A stretch of DNA of 64,000 nt from the NCBI GenBank assembly GCA_029562975.1, contig JAKQTR010000031.1, positions 1 through 64,000 of the forward strand, given 5' to 3'. Under the pieces are notes generated by a model. The model saw only the letters and a program-made list of their open reading frames with translations, made no database searches and had not been told where the DNA came from. The stretch is from Acidobacteriota bacterium. Its GTDB lineage: Bacteria; Acidobacteriota; Vicinamibacteria; Vicinamibacterales; JAKQTR01. Made by a program: the position numbers and the translations under genes. This document shows, piece after piece, positions 45,079 through 54,437 of this stretch (its first letter is position 1; every line of letters begins with the position of its first letter).

Positions 45079-45522
45079 ATGACGGTGTTGCGCGAAACAG
45101 ACCCCTCACTGCGCCGCGTGCAGAGGGACTCGGCGATCATCGGCGCCGCGCTCGCCCTGGCGGCGCTCGTGCTGCAGCGCGGGCGGCCGGGTGGCGCGCT
45201 GGGCGTGCTCGCGGGCGTGGCCCTGATGGCCGTCAGCTACCGTGCCATCAGCGGCGGGGTTTCGGCCATCGTCCGGCGGGCCGAAGCGGCGGCCGGCCCT
45301 GCCGCCGGCTCGGGCGCGCCGAAGGTGCGGACCAGCCTGGTCTTCGCCGGGTTCATCGGGCGCTACGCGGTCGTCGGCGCCCTCGCCTGGGCGGTACTAG
45401 TGCCGCTTCGCGCCGACCCGGTGGGACTGGTCGCGGGCGTCTCCGTCACCGTGGCGGCCATCGCCGTGGAGGCCGTCAGGCTCGTCCGGACGGGGCGCGG
45501 GGCGGGGCCCCCGGGCGCATGA
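45079..45522 (+). CDS. AtpI-like ATP synthase accessory membrane protein
   Basis: 147 residues with four hydrophobic segments (SAIIGAALALAALVLQ onward), position and topology of ATP synthase subunit I (PF03899). Similarity is weak beyond topology, as is usual for this family. ATG 45079 chosen; the frame is open upstream into the AtpZ-like gene. Lies 129 bases before atpB. Confidence 0.65.
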   Translation: MTVLRETDPSLRRVQRDSAIIGAALALAALVLQRGRPGGALGVLAGVALMAVSYRAISGGVSAIVRRAEAAAGPAAGSGAPKVRTSLVFAGFIGRYAVVGALAWAVLVPLRADPVGLVAGVSVTVAAIAVEAVRLVRTGRGAGPPGA

Positions 45523-45651
45523 GCCGCGCGCCCGGACGGGGCGCGTCCGCTTTACCGGACCTGCCGCCATACGATATCCTCTTACCTTGGCTTGGCTCCT
45601 CCGGGAGCCGGCTCTGAGCACCACGGCCCCCCCAGCCGGATCGCCTCGACT

Positions 45652-46467
45652 ATGGAGAAGCTCGAACACGAACTCTGGATCGTGCAGGCGGCCAACGCGG
45701 TCTTCGGCCGAATGGTGAACGCGTTCCTGGGTCTGTTCGGGCTCCAGGCGGCGGACCCGGCCCACCCGATCCCGAACTACCTGGTGATGGTGTTCTTGAT
45801 TGCAGCCCTCCTCGTCGCTCTGGCGTTCCTGCTGCGGTCCAGGCTGAGCGTCGAGAACCCCGGCAGGCTCCAGATCGTCTTCGAGGACGCCGTCAACGCC
45901 CTTGGCGGGATGCTCGACGACATCGTCGGTCCCAAGGGCCGCCGGTACCTGCCTCTTGTCGCCACGGTCGGCGTGTTCATCCTGTGCGGCAACCTGATCG
46001 GGCTCGTCCCCGGCTTCATGGCGCCCACAAGCAGCATCAACGTGACCCTCGGCTGCGCCCTGACGGTGTGGATCTACTACCACATCCAGGGCGTCAGGGA
46101 GCAGGGCCTGCTGGCCTACCTGAAGCACTTCGCCGTGCCCCCGGGCGCGCCGGCGTTCATCGCGCCGATCATGCTGCCCATCGAGATCATCAGCCACCTC
46201 TCCCGCGTGTTGTCGCTGTCGCTGCGGCTGTTCGGCAACATCTTCGGCGAGGAACTGGTCATCGTGATCCTGTTCAGCATCGTTCCCTTCGTCGTGCCCC
46301 TGCCGATGATGTTCCTGGGCATCATCACCGGCAGCCTGCAGGCGTTCATCTTCGTCATGCTGACGATGATCTACCTGAGCGGCGCGGTGGCGGCCGAGCA
46401 CGGCCACGAGGACGCACACGCGCACGCGCACCGACCGGCCCGCCACGCGGAAGGCGTGGCGGCCTGA
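45652..46467 (+). CDS. atpB: F-type ATP synthase subunit a
   Basis: 271 residues, five to six helices. The essential Arg is in LSLSLRLFGNIFGEE; FILCGNLIGLVPGFMAPT and IIGSLQAFIF-like (TGSLQAFIFVMLTMIYL) follow. A His-rich tail (HGHEDAHAHAHRPARH) is notable and may face the cytoplasm. TTTACC-18-TATCCT at 45551-45580 could be a local promoter. Forms the half-channels next to the c-ring encoded by atpE, 37 bases on. Confidence 0.96.
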   Translation: MEKLEHELWIVQAANAVFGRMVNAFLGLFGLQAADPAHPIPNYLVMVFLIAALLVALAFLLRSRLSVENPGRLQIVFEDAVNALGGMLDDIVGPKGRRYLPLVATVGVFILCGNLIGLVPGFMAPTSSINVTLGCALTVWIYYHIQGVREQGLLAYLKHFAVPPGAPAFIAPIMLPIEIISHLSRVLSLSLRLFGNIFGEELVIVILFSIVPFVVPLPMMFLGIITGSLQAFIFVMLTMIYLSGAVAAEHGHEDAHAHAHRPARHAEGVAA

Positions 46468-46504
46468 CACCCGGACGTCGAACCCAACTGAGGAGGCTGT
46501 GGTC

Positions 46505-46846
46505 GTGAAGATGCGTTTCGCTCTGATGTTCACCTTTGTCGTGTTGACACTCGGCCTGGCGAGTCCGGCCTACGCGCAGGAGGCGGCGGGGGCGGCAATC
46601 GGCGTCGAAGTCGTGCGGTGGTCGATCATCACCGCCGGTTTTGCCCTGGCGATCGCGGCGACGTTCGGCGCGCTGTCGCAGGCCAAGGGCCTCAGCGCGG
46701 CGGTGGAGGGCATCGCGCGCAATCCCGCGGCGGCGAACGACATCCGCGGCAACCTGATCCTGGGCCTGGTGCTGATCGAGTCGCTCGTGATCTACGTGCT
46801 GCTCATCTCGCTGATCCTGTTCTTCATCAAGCCCTTCGGCTCCTAG
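46505..46846 (+). CDS. atpE: F-type ATP synthase subunit c with a cleavable-looking signal and Na+-type ligands
   Basis: 113 residues, longer than the usual 75-90 because an N-terminal signal (to about AYAQEAA) precedes the two helices. GTG 46505 is chosen: AGGAGG lies 8 bases upstream, while GTG 46499 is only 2 bases from it. The loop ARNP (71-74) is canonical. Ion site: Gln59, Glu92, Ser93, Tyr97, aligning with the Gln-Glu-Ser-Tyr set that binds Na+ in Ilyobacter-type c-rings, though the Thr after Ser is Leu here. No atpF, atpH, atpA, atpG, atpD or atpC follows. Confidence 0.92.
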   Translation: MKMRFALMFTFVVLTLGLASPAYAQEAAGAAIGVEVVRWSIITAGFALAIAATFGALSQAKGLSAAVEGIARNPAAANDIRGNLILGLVLIESLVIYVLLISLILFFIKPFGS

Positions 46847-46885
46847 GCCCGGCCGCCCCGGGTCCGCCGCCGGCCGCTCCGGGCG

Positions 46886-46903
46886 TCCCGGCCCCCGCCG
46901 GGA
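46886..46903 (+). terminator. GC hairpin after atpE
   Basis: TCCCGGC, loop CCCC, GCCGGGA. A 7-bp stem 40 bases past the atpE stop, without a T-tract. It would separate atpE from the next gene. Confidence 0.4.
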
Positions 46904-46973
46904 TGTCCGGCGCTCGTCGGCCGCGGCGGCCCTGCCGCGGCGCCTCGGCGCGCGTTCCGCGCGGAGGAAGCGC

Positions 46974-47888
46974 GTGCGCCGCTCGCTGCCCCTGTCCCCG
47001 TTCGACGCGCTGCTGCTCCTGATGGTGATCATCTGGGGCTCGAACTACTCCGTCGTCAAGGCGGCCCTCCGGGAGATCCCCCCGCAGGCGTTCAACGCCG
47101 CGCGGATGACGGTCGCATCGGCCGTGTTCGCCGCCGCGCTCGCCTGGACCGGCCTGCCACGCCTGCCGAAGCGGGACTGGATCCGCATCGCGGCGGTCGG
47201 GACGATCGGCCATTTCGTCTACCAGCTCTTCTTCATCTCGGGGATCGCGCGGACGTCGGCTTCCAACAGCTCGCTCATCATCGGCTGCTCGCCCGTCGCC
47301 GTGTCGATCGCCAGCGCGCTTGCAGGGCACGAGCGGATCGCGCCGGCGCAGTGGGCCGGGATCCTGATCTCGCTTGCCGGCGTGTACCTCGTCGTCGGGC
47401 TCGGGGCCGGATTCGGCGGGGCCTCGCTGGCCGGGGACCTGCTCACGATGGGGGCCGTGGCGTGCTGGGCCGTCTACACGGTCGGATCGCGCACGCTGCT
47501 GACCCGCTACTCGCCCCTGACCGTCACGGGCCTGACCATGCTGTGCGGCACGACGCTGCTCGTGCCCGCCTCGCTGCCGGCCATGAGCCGGGTGGCCTGG
47601 ACGAGCGTGCCGGCGTGGGCCTGGGTCGCGCTCGTCCTCTCGGCGCTGCTCGCCATCGATTTGGCCTATCTCATCTGGTACACCTCGGTGCAGCGCATCG
47701 GCAACGTCCGCACCTCCGCCTACTCGAACTTCATTCCGCTGGTGGCGATGGCCGTCGCCATCGTGGCGCTGGGCGAGTCGCTGACTGTCCTGAAGGCGGC
47801 GGGCGCCGCCGCGATCCTGGGCGGCGTCGCGATCACGCGGACCGCGGCCAAGAGCCGCGCGATGGCGGATCCTCCGGGGGAGGAATAG
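46974..47888 (+). CDS. EamA/DMT-family transporter
   Basis: 304 residues with ten helices in two repeats. The N-terminal MVIIWGSNYSVVKAAL and the mid-repeat AVACWAVYTVGSRTLL are the EamA signatures. GTG 46974 follows GCGGAGGAAG. Probably exports amino acids or similar small metabolites. The 127-base gap after atpE and a separate ribosome-binding site suggest it is not part of the atp operon. Confidence 0.88.
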   Translation: MRRSLPLSPFDALLLLMVIIWGSNYSVVKAALREIPPQAFNAARMTVASAVFAAALAWTGLPRLPKRDWIRIAAVGTIGHFVYQLFFISGIARTSASNSSLIIGCSPVAVSIASALAGHERIAPAQWAGILISLAGVYLVVGLGAGFGGASLAGDLLTMGAVACWAVYTVGSRTLLTRYSPLTVTGLTMLCGTTLLVPASLPAMSRVAWTSVPAWAWVALVLSALLAIDLAYLIWYTSVQRIGNVRTSAYSNFIPLVAMAVAIVALGESLTVLKAAGAAAILGGVAITRTAAKSRAMADPPGEE

Positions 47889-47964
47889 CGGTCCCGGCTC
47901 CCGCCGTCGGCCGACGGCCCGCGGTGAACGAACGGCTGTGGATCGGCGGGCCGGCCCCGGCGGA

Positions 47965-48006
47965 TGGGCCCGAATCCCGATTCCCGGGCCCCGTATTCAG
48001 TACTCC
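47965..48006. repeat. Heptad array at the 3' end of the E1 gene
   Basis: TGGGCCC, GAATCCC, GATTCCC, GGGCCCC, GTATTCA, GTACTCC. The last two units lie in the final codons and stop of the oxoacid dehydrogenase gene. Confidence 0.6.
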
Positions 48007-50132
48007 GCCGTTTCCCTGATGGCCTGGAGCAGCCCGGCGGGGCCGGGCAGGATGGCCTCCTCGAGGATCGGGCTGTAGGCGACGGGCGTGTCCAGCGCCG
48101 CCACGCGCCGCACCGGCGCGTCGAGGTCGTGGAAGTGCTCCTGGGCGATGCGCGCCGCGATCTCGGCGCCGAACCCGCATGTCAGCTGATCCTCGTGCGC
48201 GACAATCACGCGGCTCGTGCGGGCCACCCACGCGCCGATGGCGTCCCAGTCGCAGGGCGCCAGCGTGCGCAGGTCCAGCACCGCGACGCTGAGGCCCTCC
48301 TTTTCCGCCTGCTGCGCGGCCAGGATCGAGCGCTGCACGAGCGCGCCCCAGGTCACAATCACGACGTCGCGGCCCTCCCGTCTGACGGCGGCCCGCCCGA
48401 ACGGTATCGTGCAGTCGGGGCCGGGGTACTCGCCCTTGTTGTACGTCTGGCGGTACAGGTGCTTGTGCTCGAGGAACATGACCGGGTCGTCGCAGCGGAT
48501 CGCGGTCCGCAGCAGCCCGGCGGCATCCGCCGCGTTCGATGGAAAGACCAGCCGGATTCCGGGGCAGTGCGCGAAGATGCTGACGCCCGACTGGCTGTGG
48601 TACGGCGCGCCGCCGCGCAGGTAGCCGCCGATCGGCACCCGGACCACCATCGGGCACGACCACGCGTTGCCCGAACGGTACCGCAACATCGACGCCTCGT
48701 TGCGCAGCTGCTGCATCGCGGGCCAGATGTAGTCGAAGAACTGGATCTCCACGACCGGCTTCAGGCCGCGCACGGCCATGCCCACCGCCCGCCCGACGAT
48801 GTTCGCCTCGGCGAGCGGCGTGTTGAAGACCCGGTCGCTGCCGAACTGCCGCTGGAGGCCGTGGGTGACCTTGAAGACGCCGCCCTTGCCCTGGACCTCG
48901 TCAAGGCTCCGCTCGCGGCTGCAGTCCGCCACGTCCTGGCCGAAGACGACGATGCGCGGGTCGCGGGCCATCTCGTCCTTGAGCGTGCGGTTGATAGCCG
49001 CCACCATCGTGTCCGGCCGGCCCTCAGGCCTCGCCGGCGTGTCGAACGCGTCAGAGGAGGGATCGACGTCCGGCGAGAAGACCCACAACGCGGCCGTCTC
49101 CGGCGCCGGTTTCGCGGCGGCGATCGCCCGCTTCGCCGCGTCGTCCACCTCGCGCGCCACGCTGGCGCGCAAGACATCGAGGGACTCCTCGGTTGCCGCG
49201 CCGCGCGACAGCAGAAGGGCCGCCATCCTGGCGAGCGGATCGCGCCGGCGCTCGGCATCCCGTTCGGCCTCGGTCTTGTACAGCCGCTCGTCATCCGAGA
49301 GGGAGTGCGAGTACGGGCGGATCACCTGGGCGTGGACCAGGGCCGGGCCCTTTCTGGCCCGGGCATAAGCCAGAGCCTCGCGCATGGCCCGATCGCTGTC
49401 GAGGTAGTCGGTGCCGTCGGCGGACACGAGTAGCAGGCCAGGGAACGAGCGCAGCAGGGCCGAGATGCTCCCGCCCGCCGTCTGCACTTCCACCGGGACC
49501 GAGATTGCCCACCCGTTGTCCTCGACGAGATACACGACCGGGAGGCGCAGGTTGCAGGCCGTGTTCAGCGATTCCCAGAACTCGCCCTCGCTCGTCGTGC
49601 CATCGCCGAGCGATACGTACGAGACCTCGTCGTCTCTGCGGCCGGCTTCCCTGTCGGCGAGGCCCGGGAGGCGCCCGCGGAGCAGGCCTGCCTCGGCGCA
49701 GCCGACGGCGTGCAGGCACTGCGACCCCGTGGGGCTGCCTTGCGACACGATGTGGAGGTCCCGGTGGCCCCAGTGCGAAGGCATCTGCCGGCCGCGGGAC
49801 GCGGGGTCGTCTGCCGCGCCCGCCGCCTGCAGGAACATCTCGTACGGCGTGACGCCGAGCGCCAGGCAGAGCGCCCGGTCTCGGTAATACGGAAAGAACC
49901 AGTCGTAGCCGGCCCGGAGGTGACGCCCCGCGGCCGTGAGGATGGCCTCGTGCCCGGCGCCGCTGATCTGGAAGTGGATCTGGCTCTGGTTCCTGAGTTG
50001 GATCTCCTTGTCGTCCATCTTCCGCGACAGGTACATGATCCGGTAGGCCCAGAGCAAGGTCTCGTGCGGGAGATCGATGGGCCGGCCGGCTTGTACGTCC
50101 CGGGCCGGGTCCTGGGCTGTGGTCGTCTGCAT
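47997..50132 (-). CDS. Fused 2-oxoisovalerate (branched-chain) dehydrogenase E1 alpha-beta
   Basis: 711 residues. Residues about 20-345 are E1 alpha: [31 protein letters not shown] and the thiamine-diphosphate motif [17 protein letters not shown] ending VEDN. Residues about 370-711 are E1 beta: [55 protein letters not shown]. Such fused E1 chains serve branched-chain or general oxoacid complexes, feeding iso-fatty acids. ATG 50132; the frame remains open upstream but through repeat DNA. No E2 or E3 gene adjacent. TATAAT lies about 70 bases upstream. Confidence 0.93.
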   Translation of the reverse strand: MQTTTAQDPARDVQAGRPIDLPHETLLWAYRIMYLSRKMDDKEIQLRNQSQIHFQISGAGHEAILTAAGRHLRAGYDWFFPYYRDRALCLALGVTPYEMFLQAAGAADDPASRGRQMPSHWGHRDLHIVSQGSPTGSQCLHAVGCAEAGLLRGRLPGLADREAGRRDDEVSYVSLGDGTTSEGEFWESLNTACNLRLPVVYLVEDNGWAISVPVEVQTAGGSISALLRSFPGLLLVSADGTDYLDSDRAMREALAYARARKGPALVHAQVIRPYSHSLSDDERLYKTEAERDAERRRDPLARMAALLLSRGAATEESLDVLRASVAREVDDAAKRAIAAAKPAPETAALWVFSPDVDPSSDAFDTPARPEGRPDTMVAAINRTLKDEMARDPRIVVFGQDVADCSRERSLDEVQGKGGVFKVTHGLQRQFGSDRVFNTPLAEANIVGRAVGMAVRGLKPVVEIQFFDYIWPAMQQLRNEASMLRYRSGNAWSCPMVVRVPIGGYLRGGAPYHSQSGVSIFAHCPGIRLVFPSNAADAAGLLRTAIRCDDPVMFLEHKHLYRQTYNKGEYPGPDCTIPFGRAAVRREGRDVVIVTWGALVQRSILAAQQAEKEGLSVAVLDLRTLAPCDWDAIGAWVARTSRVIVAHEDQLTCGFGAEIAARIAQEHFHDLDAPVRRVAALDTPVAYSPILEEAILPGPAGLLQAIRETAEY

Positions 50133-50176
50133 GCTGCATCCTGCCGGAGCCGCCGCGGGCCGGTGGTTGGGTGCGC

Positions 50177-50205
50177 GCGAATCGGAATGGCGGAATCCGG
50201 AATTA
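50177..50205. repeat. Heptad array overlapping the E1 promoter
   Basis: GCGAATC, GGAATGG, a 1-nt slip, GGAATCC, GGAATTA. The last unit supplies part of the minus-strand TATAAT. Confidence 0.6.
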
Positions 50206-50231
50206 TACCACCCACGCCCGCGTGGTATGGT
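50202..50231. promoter_or_regulatory. Divergent promoter region with interleaved palindromes (E1 / SDR)
   Basis: Minus-strand TATAAT at 50207-50202 serves the E1 gene; plus-strand TATGGT at 50226-50231 may serve the SDR gene. Between them CCACGC-CC-GCGTGG (50212-50225) is a perfect palindrome, and outside it ATACCA (50205-50210) mirrors TGGTAT (50223-50228). Confidence 0.5.
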
Positions 50232-50331
50232 GGACCCGGCGCAGCCCGCCGGGACGCCCAACCGGCCGGCGCAGGCGGACGAGCGCCGTGCCGCGACGAG
50301 GCGCATGCCGGGCGCGCGAGAGGAGACGCGG

Positions 50332-51123
50332 ATGCACGCCGGACTGACGGGCAAGGCGGCCTTGGTGTGCGCGGCGAGCCGAGGGCTGGGAAAAGCCGCC
50401 GCCCGAGGGCTCGCGGCAGAGGGCGCGAGCGTCGCGATCTGCGCCCGCAGCCAGGAGCCGCTCGAGGCCGCCGCCGAGGAGATTCGGGCGGAGACGGGAG
50501 CGGTCGTGCTCGCGCTGGTGGCCGACGTGTCGCGCCAGGCGGACGTTGTCAGGGTCGTAGACGAGACCGTTCGCCGCCTCGGACGCCTGGACATCCTGGT
50601 CACGAACTCCGGCGGACCGAAAGCCGGGCTCTTCGGAGCCATCAGCGACGCCGACTGGCGAGACGCGGTCGATCTGGTCCTGCTGAGCGCGGTGCGGCTC
50701 TGCTCGGAGGCCGTCCCGCACATGCGTCGAGTTGGAGGCGGGCGCATCGTTCACATCACGTCGGTGTCGGCCAAGCAGCCGATACCCGGCCTGATGCTGT
50801 CGAACGCCTTGCGGCCGGCCGTCACCGGCTTCGCCAAGACCCTCGCGGCGGAACTGGCGCGCGACAACATCCTGGTGAACTGCGTCGCGCCCGGCTACAC
50901 GCGCACCGAGCGCGTTGTCGCGCTGGCCCAGGCGGCTGCCGCGCGCGAAGGCGCGGCGCTCGACACGATCCAGGCGCGGAACATCCAGGAGATCCCGCTC
51001 GGGCGCATGGCGGAACCCGAGGACATCGCCGACGCGATCGTCTTTCTCGCCTCCGAGCGCAGCCGTTCGATCACGGGAACAACGCTCGCGGTCGACGGCG
51101 GCTATCTTCGCGGTCTGCTGTAG
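50332..51123 (+). CDS. Short-chain dehydrogenase/reductase-like protein lacking the YxxxK dyad
   Basis: 263 residues. The NAD(P) loop reads [16 protein letters not shown] and [11 protein letters not shown] stands for NNAG. After the catalytic Ser region [13 protein letters not shown], the site where YxxxK is expected reads [16 protein letters not shown]: Tyr is Leu or Ser and the Lys is Arg. A group of FabG-like proteins shares this pattern. ATG 50332 follows AGGAGACGCGG. Ends [17 protein letters not shown]. Divergent from the E1 gene and convergent (53-base overlap) with the next gene. Confidence 0.85.
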   Translation: MHAGLTGKAALVCAASRGLGKAAARGLAAEGASVAICARSQEPLEAAAEEIRAETGAVVLALVADVSRQADVVRVVDETVRRLGRLDILVTNSGGPKAGLFGAISDADWRDAVDLVLLSAVRLCSEAVPHMRRVGGGRIVHITSVSAKQPIPGLMLSNALRPAVTGFAKTLAAELARDNILVNCVAPGYTRTERVVALAQAAAAREGAALDTIQARNIQEIPLGRMAEPEDIADAIVFLASERSRSITGTTLAVDGGYLRGLL

Positions 51124-52468
51124 CGCCCGAGGCGGGGGCGTCGCGCAGGGTGTCGCGCAGGAGGCGCGCGACCCAGGCGAACGCCGCGAGATTCGCCGCC
51201 GACAGCAGCACCGTCGCGTCGATTCGCGTTGCGGTTCGCGGCACGGCGAAGCCAATGCCGTCGCCGAACCCGTAGAAGAGATTCAGGTTCAGCGCGAACA
51301 TGCCGCTCAGAACCCACAGCGGCGCCCGCCAGCGCGGGAGCAGGGCCGCGGCGAGCGCCAGCGGCGGCAGGATCATGAAGAAGTGGTTCTCGTGAACCTG
51401 CACCGAGAGCACGAAGTAGGCGTAGACCGACCAGGCGCCCAGCAGCGAGAAGCGGGGTAGATCGCGCACCTTTCGCCCGGTCCACAAGGCCCAGGCCACG
51501 GCCGCGACCGTCAGAGCCGTCGCCGCAAGGCGCGGGTCGGGGTACCCCAGCTCAGCGAGGCGGGTTATCGCCAGCGGCCGACGGACCGGCGACAGGAAGG
51601 CGCCGGCCACGCCCATTTCGGCGGCGGCGTAGGCCGCCCGCATGATGTAGGTCACGATCCACCAGAGGTTGGCGGCCTGGCCGGACAGCATGTCGTGCCG
51701 GCCGAGCGAGCGCATCGCCTGCACGAAGTTCGGCCACGCGCCCGCCGCGGCAATGGGCGCCAGGATCGCGGCTGCCGAGAGGATCGCCGCGCCTGCGGCG
51801 AGGCTGAGGGATCTCGCCCTGGGCCGGGACGCGCCTCCGGACGGGGAGACGGCGAGCGCCAGGGCGACGGCCGGCGCGAACAGGACGGCCTGCGGCTTGG
51901 TCAGGATGGCGGCAGCCATCAGCGCGCCCGACAGGCCCGCCGCTCCCGACGCAGCAGCGACCAGGGCTCCGAGGGCGGGCAGGGCGAACAGCGCGTCGAG
52001 GTATCCGAGCACCGGTGTCGCGAGGATCGAGGCCGGATTGAGCCAGAAGGCCAGCGCCGCGAACCGGGCCCGATCGGCCCGATGAGGCTGCACGCGCCGC
52101 ACCGCGGCCCACAACACGAGGGTCATCGCGCCTTCGCACGCCAGGGGCAGGGCCTTGATGCATGCGGCGAGCAGCGGCGTGTTTGCGAAGCCCGGGCGCG
52201 CCCAGCCGTAGAGGCGGCCCGCCGCGGAGAGCGCGTACAGGGCCACCGGAGGGTAGTCGACCGTCGCCTCCCAGTGGTCGTACTCGTGGACGCGGCGCTC
52301 CGGCGGCGTGCCGCCGACGCCGTACATCTCCGCGACGGGGCCCGTGGCTGCCGCGTGCGCCCAGACCTTGAACGCGGTGACGTCGGACGTGCCCGGCAGA
52401 GGAAGCGCGGCAAGACGGACGGCCAGACCGGCCAGCACCGCGACCGCGAAGAACCGGCCCGATCGCAC
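51071..52468 (-). CDS. GT-C type (GT87/GT39-like) membrane glycosyltransferase
   Basis: 465 residues, about twelve helices. SDVTAFKVWAHAAATGP puts an acidic residue in the first outer loop, followed by ATVDYPPVALYALSAAG, a YPP motif seen in mannosyl- and arabinosyltransferases using polyprenyl-phosphate sugars. LTKPQAVLFAPAVAL is another family block. GTG 52468 follows the rhomboid gene by 12 bases, so the two are likely co-transcribed. Acceptor unknown. Confidence 0.75.
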   Translation of the reverse strand: MRSGRFFAVAVLAGLAVRLAALPLPGTSDVTAFKVWAHAAATGPVAEMYGVGGTPPERRVHEYDHWEATVDYPPVALYALSAAGRLYGWARPGFANTPLLAACIKALPLACEGAMTLVLWAAVRRVQPHRADRARFAALAFWLNPASILATPVLGYLDALFALPALGALVAAASGAAGLSGALMAAAILTKPQAVLFAPAVALALAVSPSGGASRPRARSLSLAAGAAILSAAAILAPIAAAGAWPNFVQAMRSLGRHDMLSGQAANLWWIVTYIMRAAYAAAEMGVAGAFLSPVRRPLAITRLAELGYPDPRLAATALTVAAVAWALWTGRKVRDLPRFSLLGAWSVYAYFVLSVQVHENHFFMILPPLALAAALLPRWRAPLWVLSGMFALNLNLFYGFGDGIGFAVPRTATRIDATVLLSAANLAAFAWVARLLRDTLRDAPASGATADREDSRRRPRALFP

Positions 52469-52480
52469 GCGCGCAGCCTC

Positions 52481-53242
52481 CTAGTGCACCCAGCCGCCGC
52501 CGCCGTTTCCAGGGCGGCCCCCGCGTCCGGATCGTCCGCCGTCGCGAACATCGAACCGCCCTCTCAGGCGGGCCATGCGCCACCGCAGCCACTGCGAGCG
52601 CAGCGCCGATCCGAGCCCGCCGCGGCGCCAGGCGAGGTAGAGGTACCCGACCACGAGGCCGCCGAGGTGCGTGGCGTGGGCCACGCCGCCGCGCGGGTCC
52701 GAGACGGAGGACAGAAACGAGATGGCGCCGACAATCAGCACGAAGACGCGCGCCCGGATCGGGAACAGGAAGTACAGGTAGATCGGGCGGTCGGGGTACA
52801 TCATCGCGTAGCCGACCAGGAGGCCGTAAATGGCGCCGGACGCGCCGACGGTCACCGATGCGTAGATTGCCTGTGAGAACCCGAAGGGCAGCAGCGACAC
52901 CCCGATCGTCGTCAGCGCCGCCCCCGCGCCGGTGACGGCGTAGTAGCGCACGAAAAAGCGCGTGCCCCATCGCCGTTCGAGATCGACGCCGAACATCCAC
53001 AGGGCCAGCAGGTTGAACACGAGGTGGAACAGCCCGCCGTGCTGGAAGAGGTAGGTGAGCGGCTGCCAGAACCATCCCCGCTCCAGGACCAGCGCGGGCA
53101 CGAGCCCCAGCCGAATGACGAGACCGGGAACCGCCAGCGTGATCAGGTACCCGGCCGTGGTCACGACGAGCAGCGCGCGCACGGCCGGCGTCATCGGCCC
53201 GGGACCGGACGCGTACGAGAGGCGCGACGGACGGTACTGCAT
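52481..53242 (-). CDS. Rhomboid-family intramembrane serine protease
   Basis: 253 residues, about six helices. Catalytic Ser136 in TVGASGAIYG and His192 in AHATHLGGLVVGY form the dyad; FQHGGLFHLVFNLLALWMFG is the conserved L1-helix 2 region. The tail is Arg/Gly-rich (RDGGRSGRGGRPGNGGGG) and probably cytoplasmic. ATG 53242 is one base from the MFS stop. Middle of a murJ-MFS-rhomboid-GT-C run on the minus strand. Confidence 0.93.
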   Translation of the reverse strand: MQYRPSRLSYASGPGPMTPAVRALLVVTTAGYLITLAVPGLVIRLGLVPALVLERGWFWQPLTYLFQHGGLFHLVFNLLALWMFGVDLERRWGTRFFVRYYAVTGAGAALTTIGVSLLPFGFSQAIYASVTVGASGAIYGLLVGYAMMYPDRPIYLYFLFPIRARVFVLIVGAISFLSSVSDPRGGVAHATHLGGLVVGYLYLAWRRGGLGSALRSQWLRWRMARLRGRFDVRDGGRSGRGGRPGNGGGGWVH

Positions 53243-53243
53243 C

Positions 53244-54437
53244 TCAGACCCTTCCCAGTGCCCGTTCATCGGGCCGGCGCACGGCGGATTCGGTTTTCGC
53301 CCCGGACGGCAGGGGCATGGAGCAGGCCGCCGCAAGGAGCGGCAGGAACGCCACGGCGGTCAGCGTCGTGCCGATGCCGATGCGGTCGGCGGCGGCCCCG
53401 ACGATCGGCGCCATGAGTCCGCCCGTGCCCCACGCGAACCCCAGCATCAGTGACGAGACCGTGGCCGCGCCGGTCGGCGCGATCTGGTGCGCGAAGGTCA
53501 CGTTCACGGGCAGCGTCGACTGGAGGAAGAACCCTCCGAGGGCCAGCACCGCCACCAGGGGCCAGTCGGTCAACCGCGTCGCCGCCGCGAGCAGGGGAGC
53601 GGCCAGGACCAGCGACCCGGCAATCACCCGCTTCGGGCCCAGCCGATCGGCCAGCGGTCCGCCGGCGAATCCCCCGAGTCCGCCGGCCGCGAGGTAGACC
53701 GACACGGCCACGCCGGCCATCCCGACCGACCATCCGCGCGTCGTCAGCAGCACGGGCACGAACGTCGCGATGCTCAGTGACGTCATGGTCCTCAGGACGA
53801 CGATGAGCCACAGCAGGAAGAGCGGCTTGGCGAAGGGCCGGAGCGCCAGGTACCCGCCGCCGCTTCCGCTCGCCAGCGGGCGCATCAGCGGCATGCCCCT
53901 CAGGACGAGGGCCAGGAGGGCGAGGCCGGGAAGCGCCAGCAGGGGCGTCGAGGTCAGGCCGAAGCGGCCCACGTAAGGGGCGAACAGGAGTGGCCCGACC
54001 GCGTAGCCAATCGAGCCGCCCGTGATGTGGATGGCCATGGCCAGGCCGCGCCGGCTCCCGCCTTGGCGATGGACGACCGCCGCCGCCGTCGGATGGAACG
54101 CCGCACCGCCGAGCCCGCCGATGACGAGGACGCCGGCGAGCGTCGCCGGGGTCCACGCCATGCCGACGAGGCTCAGCACCGTGACCGAGACGATCGGCCC
54201 CGCGACGAGGAAGGCGTGCGGCCTCCAGCGGTCCGCCACCCGGCCGAACACCAGCTGGGCCACCGAACCCGCCAGCTGGTAGATCATCGCCAGCGTGCCG
54301 GCGGTCGCCAGCGACAGGCTTAGTTTGGGGATAATCGCCGGGAGGAGCGGCGCGTACAGGTTGCTGTAGGCGTCGGCGATGAAGTGGGTGCTCGCCAGCC
54401 GGTAGACGACTGGGTCCATGTCGGACCGTTCCGCCAC
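53244..54437 (-). CDS. MFS transporter, Fsr (fosmidomycin-resistance)-like
   Basis: 397 residues, twelve helices. FIADAYSNLYAPLLPAIIP and GGAAFHPTAAAVVHRQGG are typical of the Fsr branch. GTG 54437 is taken because GGAGGA lies 8-9 bases upstream, within the end of murJ; ATG 54419 is the alternative. Exports a small molecule, perhaps phosphonate-like. Co-transcribed with murJ. Confidence 0.85.
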   Translation of the reverse strand: MAERSDMDPVVYRLASTHFIADAYSNLYAPLLPAIIPKLSLSLATAGTLAMIYQLAGSVAQLVFGRVADRWRPHAFLVAGPIVSVTVLSLVGMAWTPATLAGVLVIGGLGGAAFHPTAAAVVHRQGGSRRGLAMAIHITGGSIGYAVGPLLFAPYVGRFGLTSTPLLALPGLALLALVLRGMPLMRPLASGSGGGYLALRPFAKPLFLLWLIVVLRTMTSLSIATFVPVLLTTRGWSVGMAGVAVSVYLAAGGLGGFAGGPLADRLGPKRVIAGSLVLAAPLLAAATRLTDWPLVAVLALGGFFLQSTLPVNVTFAHQIAPTGAATVSSLMLGFAWGTGGLMAPIVGAAADRIGIGTTLTAVAFLPLLAAACSMPLPSGAKTESAVRRPDERALGRV

